From Massilia norwichensis (lineage in GTDB: Bacteria > Pseudomonadota > Gammaproteobacteria > Burkholderiales > Burkholderiaceae_D): DNA of 64,000 nucleotides. Positions 61,244-64,000 of this stretch are shown here, one piece after another. The stretch spans positions 62,001-126,000 of the forward strand of contig NZ_JANUGX010000013.1 in assembly GCF_024753245.1 (NCBI RefSeq), given 5' to 3'. A program made the translations under genes and the position numbers. The notes beneath the pieces are model-generated. The model saw nothing but the letters and a program-made list of their open reading frames with translations. It was not told the origin of the DNA and did not search any database. Each line of letters begins with the position of its first letter. Position 1 is the stretch's first letter.

Positions 61244-62284
61244 ATGGCAGTCAAACTCAAGAAACTGAACGAGCAAGTGATGGTCCTCACCGGCGCCACC
61301 AGCGGCATCGGCCTGGTGACGGCACGCCAGGCCGCCGAAGCCGGCGTCAAGCTGGTGCTGACCGCGCGCGACGCCGATGCGCTGGACACCCTGGCGCACG
61401 AGATGCGCCAGCGCGGCGTCGATGCGATCACGGTGGCGGCCGACGTCGGCAACCCGGCCGACGTCGAGCGCGTGGGCCAGGCGGCGATCGAGCGCTTCGG
61501 CCGCATCGACACCTGGGTCAACAATGCCGGCATCGGCGTCTACGGCAGCCTGGAACAGACGGCCATCGAAGACATGCAGCGCGTCATGCAGACCAATTTC
61601 TGGGGCGTGGTGCACGGCAGCCTGACCGCGGTCAAGCTGATGAAGCCGCGCGGCGGCGGCGCCATCATCAACGTCGGCAGCGAAGCCTCGGACCGCTCGG
61701 TGCCGCTGATGGGCACGTATGCGGCCTCCAAGCACGCGGTGCGAGCCTTCACGGAATCGCTGCGCATGGAGCTGGAAAAGGACGATGCGCCGATCTCGCT
61801 CACCCTGGTCAAGCCGGCCGCGATCGACACCCCGTTCACGGCCCACGCGAAAAACTACATGGAACACGAGCCCGACCTGCCGCCGCCGATCTACGCGCCG
61901 GAACTGGTGGCCAAGACCATCCTGCACGCGGCCGCGACGCCGGAGCGCGACCTGTTCGTGGGCGGGCGCGCCAAGCTGATGTCGGTGCTGGGCAATGTGC
62001 TGCCGCGCCCGCTGGACGGCCTGATGCGGGCGATGGTGTTCCGCCAGGAGCAGCAGCCGGACCAGCCGAACAACCCGGACCGCCGCGACGCCCTGTACGC
62101 GCCCGATCCGGCGCGCGAGCTGCGCCAGCGGAACAATCTGCCGCACAAGACCACCGAGCACAGTGTGTACCAGGCTTATCAGTTGCGGTCGACGCCGGTG
62201 AAGGCGGTGATTGTGGGTGGGGCTTTGTTGGCGGCTTGGGGGATTATGCGGCGGCCGGCGGCGCGGAACGTTTGGCATGCCTGA
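61244..62284 (+). CDS. SDR family oxidoreductase, paralogue of the preceding gene
   Basis: 346 residues, closely similar to the preceding SDR through the whole domain (TGATSGIG, NNAGIGVYG, YAASKHAVRAF) and C-terminal extension, but with a different last segment (VIVGGALLAAWGIMRRPAAR). The genes are 26 bp apart and clearly a tandem duplication. AAAGGA precedes the ATG. The shared C-terminal helix suggests that both act at the inner membrane. Confidence 0.9.
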   Translation: MAVKLKKLNEQVMVLTGATSGIGLVTARQAAEAGVKLVLTARDADALDTLAHEMRQRGVDAITVAADVGNPADVERVGQAAIERFGRIDTWVNNAGIGVYGSLEQTAIEDMQRVMQTNFWGVVHGSLTAVKLMKPRGGGAIINVGSEASDRSVPLMGTYAASKHAVRAFTESLRMELEKDDAPISLTLVKPAAIDTPFTAHAKNYMEHEPDLPPPIYAPELVAKTILHAAATPERDLFVGGRAKLMSVLGNVLPRPLDGLMRAMVFRQEQQPDQPNNPDRRDALYAPDPARELRQRNNLPHKTTEHSVYQAYQLRSTPVKAVIVGGALLAAWGIMRRPAARNVWHA

Positions 62285-62298
62285 GTTGAACGTTTGTG

Positions 62299-62361
62299 CG
62301 TGGGCACGGGGTGCCCACCCTACGGTAGGGCGGGCGCGGCCGGCGTAGGCACCCTGTGCCC
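62299..62361. repeat. Dispersed GC-rich palindromic repeat, copy 2
   Basis: GTGGGCAC-GGG-GTGCCCAC with CCTAC, followed by 37 bp matching 13335-13371 with one mismatch. It lies in the gap before a bidirectional terminator. Confidence 0.8.
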
Positions 62362-62371
62362 GCGCCGACGT

Positions 62372-62401
62372 AAAAAAACCGGGCGAACGCCCGGTTTTTT
62401 G
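62372..62401. terminator. Bidirectional terminator
   Basis: AAAAAACCGGGCG-AA-CGCCCGGTTTTTT between convergent genes. Confidence 0.92.
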
Positions 62402-62424
62402 CCAATAGTAAAAACTTCTGGCGC

Positions 62425-62862
62425 TTACTTGCCCGGCGCCGGCCCCTTCGGCGGCTCGCTGCCGAGGAAATCGACATCCTCGTCGCTCAGCGGCAGGTCC
62501 GGAATCGATTCGATGTGGTCGGTGTCGATGTCGGCGCCGTCCTTGATGTTCAGGTCGCGGCCGGCCGCGGCGCGTTCGCCGGTGCCGCCGAAGTCGCTGT
62601 CGCTTTCCAGGTTGGGGTCGCCCATGTCGGCGCCGGCGCTGTCGTGGGCGTAGCCTTCCTCGTTGTCCGAGGTCGTGCCTTTGTCCAGGTCCAGTACCTG
62701 GTCTTCGTCCAGGTTGGCCGCGAAGCCCGGGCCGCCGATGACGTCGCTGCCGCTGTCGGTCACGTCGCTCGGGCCAAGGGCATCGACGCCGTGGCCTTTG
62801 CCAAGGCTACGGTCCGGTGCGCCGGGAAAGTTATCCGGGTCTAGTGTGCTCGAGCCAGTCAT
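62425..62862 (-). CDS. Acidic, probably disordered protein
   Basis: 145 residues, very rich in Asp, Gly, Ser and Glu (LDEDQVLDLDKGTTSDNEEG), no signal, no hydrophobic segment, no Cys. It ends SEPPKGPAPGK. The upstream AGGA (TCCT on the + strand) supports the ATG at 62862. I do not recognise a family; such proteins in related genomes are uncharacterised. Real coding is supported by the position between a terminator and the porin gene. Confidence 0.65.
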   Translation of the reverse strand: MTGSSTLDPDNFPGAPDRSLGKGHGVDALGPSDVTDSGSDVIGGPGFAANLDEDQVLDLDKGTTSDNEEGYAHDSAGADMGDPNLESDSDFGGTGERAAAGRDLNIKDGADIDTDHIESIPDLPLSDEDVDFLGSEPPKGPAPGK

Positions 62863-62912
62863 ATATCCTCCGATTCAAATGCAAAAAGTCATGGGTTCAG
62901 GCTACCCCAATT

Positions 62913-63932
62913 TCAAAACGCATGGCGCATGCCGACGTTCACGGCGGAACTGCCGTTCAGGCGCGAGGCCTCGCCGATCAGCACGCCATTGCCATTGGTC
63001 GTGACCGTGTGCGACAGCGCCGCGTAGAAGTCGGTCTTGCGCGACACCACGTAGCTGGCACCGACCGCGAACTGCCTGGCGTCGCGGTTGGCGAGGTCGC
63101 GGTCGTTCTTGTGGATGAAGGACGCCAGGAAGGTGGTGGTGCGCGTCATCGGCAGCGCCACGCCGACGATGGTGTCGCGGCTGTCGGTCGAGGACGTGCT
63201 GGCCACGCCGGCGCCGTAGGGATTGTCCGGGTTGTACAGAGGCGAGCTGCCCCAGCCGCGGTTGGCGGCATAGGCCGCGTAGGCCGTGCCCCAGCGCGTG
63301 TGCAGGTTGGCGGCCACCAGCGAGTTCTTGGCGTCCATGCTGGCGCCGGTCAGGTCGTACAGGCGGATCTGGGCCACGTGGCGGTTCTGGTGCGCGGCGC
63401 GCAGCGAGAAGGCGCCCATGTCGACACCCACCGTCATGCCCCAGGCGCGGTCGCCCATCGAGTCGCCGCCGAGGCTGTCGACGGTCCAGGAAGCACCGGT
63501 CGACAGGCCGTCGACGCGGCTGCTGTAGTAGCGCACGTTGTCCCTGGCGAGCAGGCCGTTCTGCCCGATCAGCTTGCCGGGCCGTCCGGCGGTGCCGGCG
63601 TGGAAAGGGTCGCCGACGTCGGCCAGCGACAGGTATTCCAGGTTGTACTGGCGGCCCAGGGTGAAGCCTTCGATGCCGCCCAGCGGCGAGCGCGCTTCCA
63701 GCTCGCCATAGCCGCGGCGGCGCGGGCTGGCCCAGTCCGTGCCGCGGGTATGGGTCGGCACGCCGGTGAACACGGCGATGTCGTGCGGGCCGGCGTTCGC
63801 GGACGCGGCGCCGGCGGACGCTCCGGGCGCAGCAGCCGGCGCCGCGCGCTCTCCGGCAGCGGACGCGTCCTGCGCGCACGCGATCCGCGCAGCTCCACAG
63901 AATACGATGGCGATGATGGTGGGCGTCTTCAT
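62913..63932 (-). CDS. Porin with an atypical N-terminus
   Basis: 339 residues. Signal peptide to IACAQ (about 21). The usual first strands and RGTEDLGGG segment of betaproteobacterial porins are missing; an Ala-rich stretch (about 22-50) runs to RRRGYGELEARSPLGG. From LGRQYNLEYLS on, the porin is normal, ending AVNVGMRHAF with the terminal Phe. GAGGAA precedes the ATG. A regulon palindrome lies 50 bp upstream. Whether it still forms a channel is unclear. Confidence 0.8.
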   Translation of the reverse strand: MKTPTIIAIVFCGAARIACAQDASAAGERAAPAAAPGASAGAASANAGPHDIAVFTGVPTHTRGTDWASPRRRGYGELEARSPLGGIEGFTLGRQYNLEYLSLADVGDPFHAGTAGRPGKLIGQNGLLARDNVRYYSSRVDGLSTGASWTVDSLGGDSMGDRAWGMTVGVDMGAFSLRAAHQNRHVAQIRLYDLTGASMDAKNSLVAANLHTRWGTAYAAYAANRGWGSSPLYNPDNPYGAGVASTSSTDSRDTIVGVALPMTRTTTFLASFIHKNDRDLANRDARQFAVGASYVVSRKTDFYAALSHTVTTNGNGVLIGEASRLNGSSAVNVGMRHAF

Positions 63933-63982
63933 GATGAGTTCCTCTGTACGCCTACAGTAGCCTCTCCCCGCCGGGCTACTCT

Positions 63983-63996
63983 GTCCAATATCGCAC
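63983..63996 (-). promoter_or_regulatory. Weak envelope-regulon palindrome before the porin
   Basis: Reverse strand: GTGCG-ATAT-TGGAC followed by AGA; right half one base off. TACTGT at 63959-63954 is 30.5 bp from the centre. Confidence 0.5.
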
Positions 63997-64000
63997 AAAA

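Overview
The window looks like chromosomal DNA from a high-GC betaproteobacterium, most probably Oxalobacteraceae close to Massilia/Janthinobacterium. This is inferred from base composition, PHB-type acetoacetyl-CoA reductase, RhlE, TrmJ, SuhB, a Gcr-type membrane protein, a yqjDEK-like operon and the dispersed palindromic repeats. No rRNA, tRNA, CRISPR array, insertion sequence or prophage was seen.

Layout. 1-541: start of a reverse-strand FdhF/YdeP-type molybdopterin oxidoreductase whose codon 19, a conserved Trp in the family, is TAG. 813-13338: cyclic-di-GMP signalling, with a GAF-PAS4-GGDEF protein, then (after a reverse TonB receptor/PepSY/DUF2946 metal-uptake set) a forward operon of a porin-like protein, a small PstS-like protein, a Cache-PAS-GGDEF-EAL protein and a membrane GGDEF protein. 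13384-19556 (reverse): LOG hydrolase, TetR, double-receiver regulator, lipase, GMC oxidoreductase with Tat partner, TrmJ. 19739-27096 (forward): SuhB, RhlE, MarR plus MFS pump with two operators, hydroxypyruvate isomerase, a lipoprotein pair and a DksA/TraR-type protein. 27124-31135 (reverse): PhaB, a glycine-rich stress protein, M90 peptidase, peroxiredoxin-glutaredoxin fusion and a winged-helix protein.

28011-46901 is a dense envelope/stress region: OmpA-domain proteins, BON lipoproteins, glycine-zipper lipoproteins, DUF4398 lipoproteins, ferritin-like protein, yqjDEK-like operon, AsmA protein, BrkB and AI-2E-type membrane proteins, several tiny membrane proteins and a Crp/Fnr regulator. 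Ten intergenic copies of one palindrome, GTNCG-N4-CGNAC usually followed by (A/G)GA, precede these genes, and a weaker one precedes the porin at the window end. In nearly all, a -10-like hexamer begins 29.5-30.5 bp from the palindrome centre, the geometry of a class II Crp/Fnr activator at -41.5. I infer that the Crp/Fnr protein at 43741-44472, which has such a site in its own divergent promoter region, governs this regulon. This is the most interesting signal in the window.

47280-63932: a large TonB receptor, NudK-like Nudix hydrolase, DUF3617 protein, branched-chain aminotransferase, Gcr membrane protein with a cardiolipin-synthase-like lipoprotein, a PAP2/lipid-kinase/metallophosphoesterase operon, a sulfate-binding protein with a hairpin abutting its start codon, two tandem duplicated SDR enzymes, an acidic protein and a porin. 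Dispersed palindromic repeats occur at 13335, 18752, 22390, 55897 and 62299. All coordinates and motif positions were read by hand and no database search was run.
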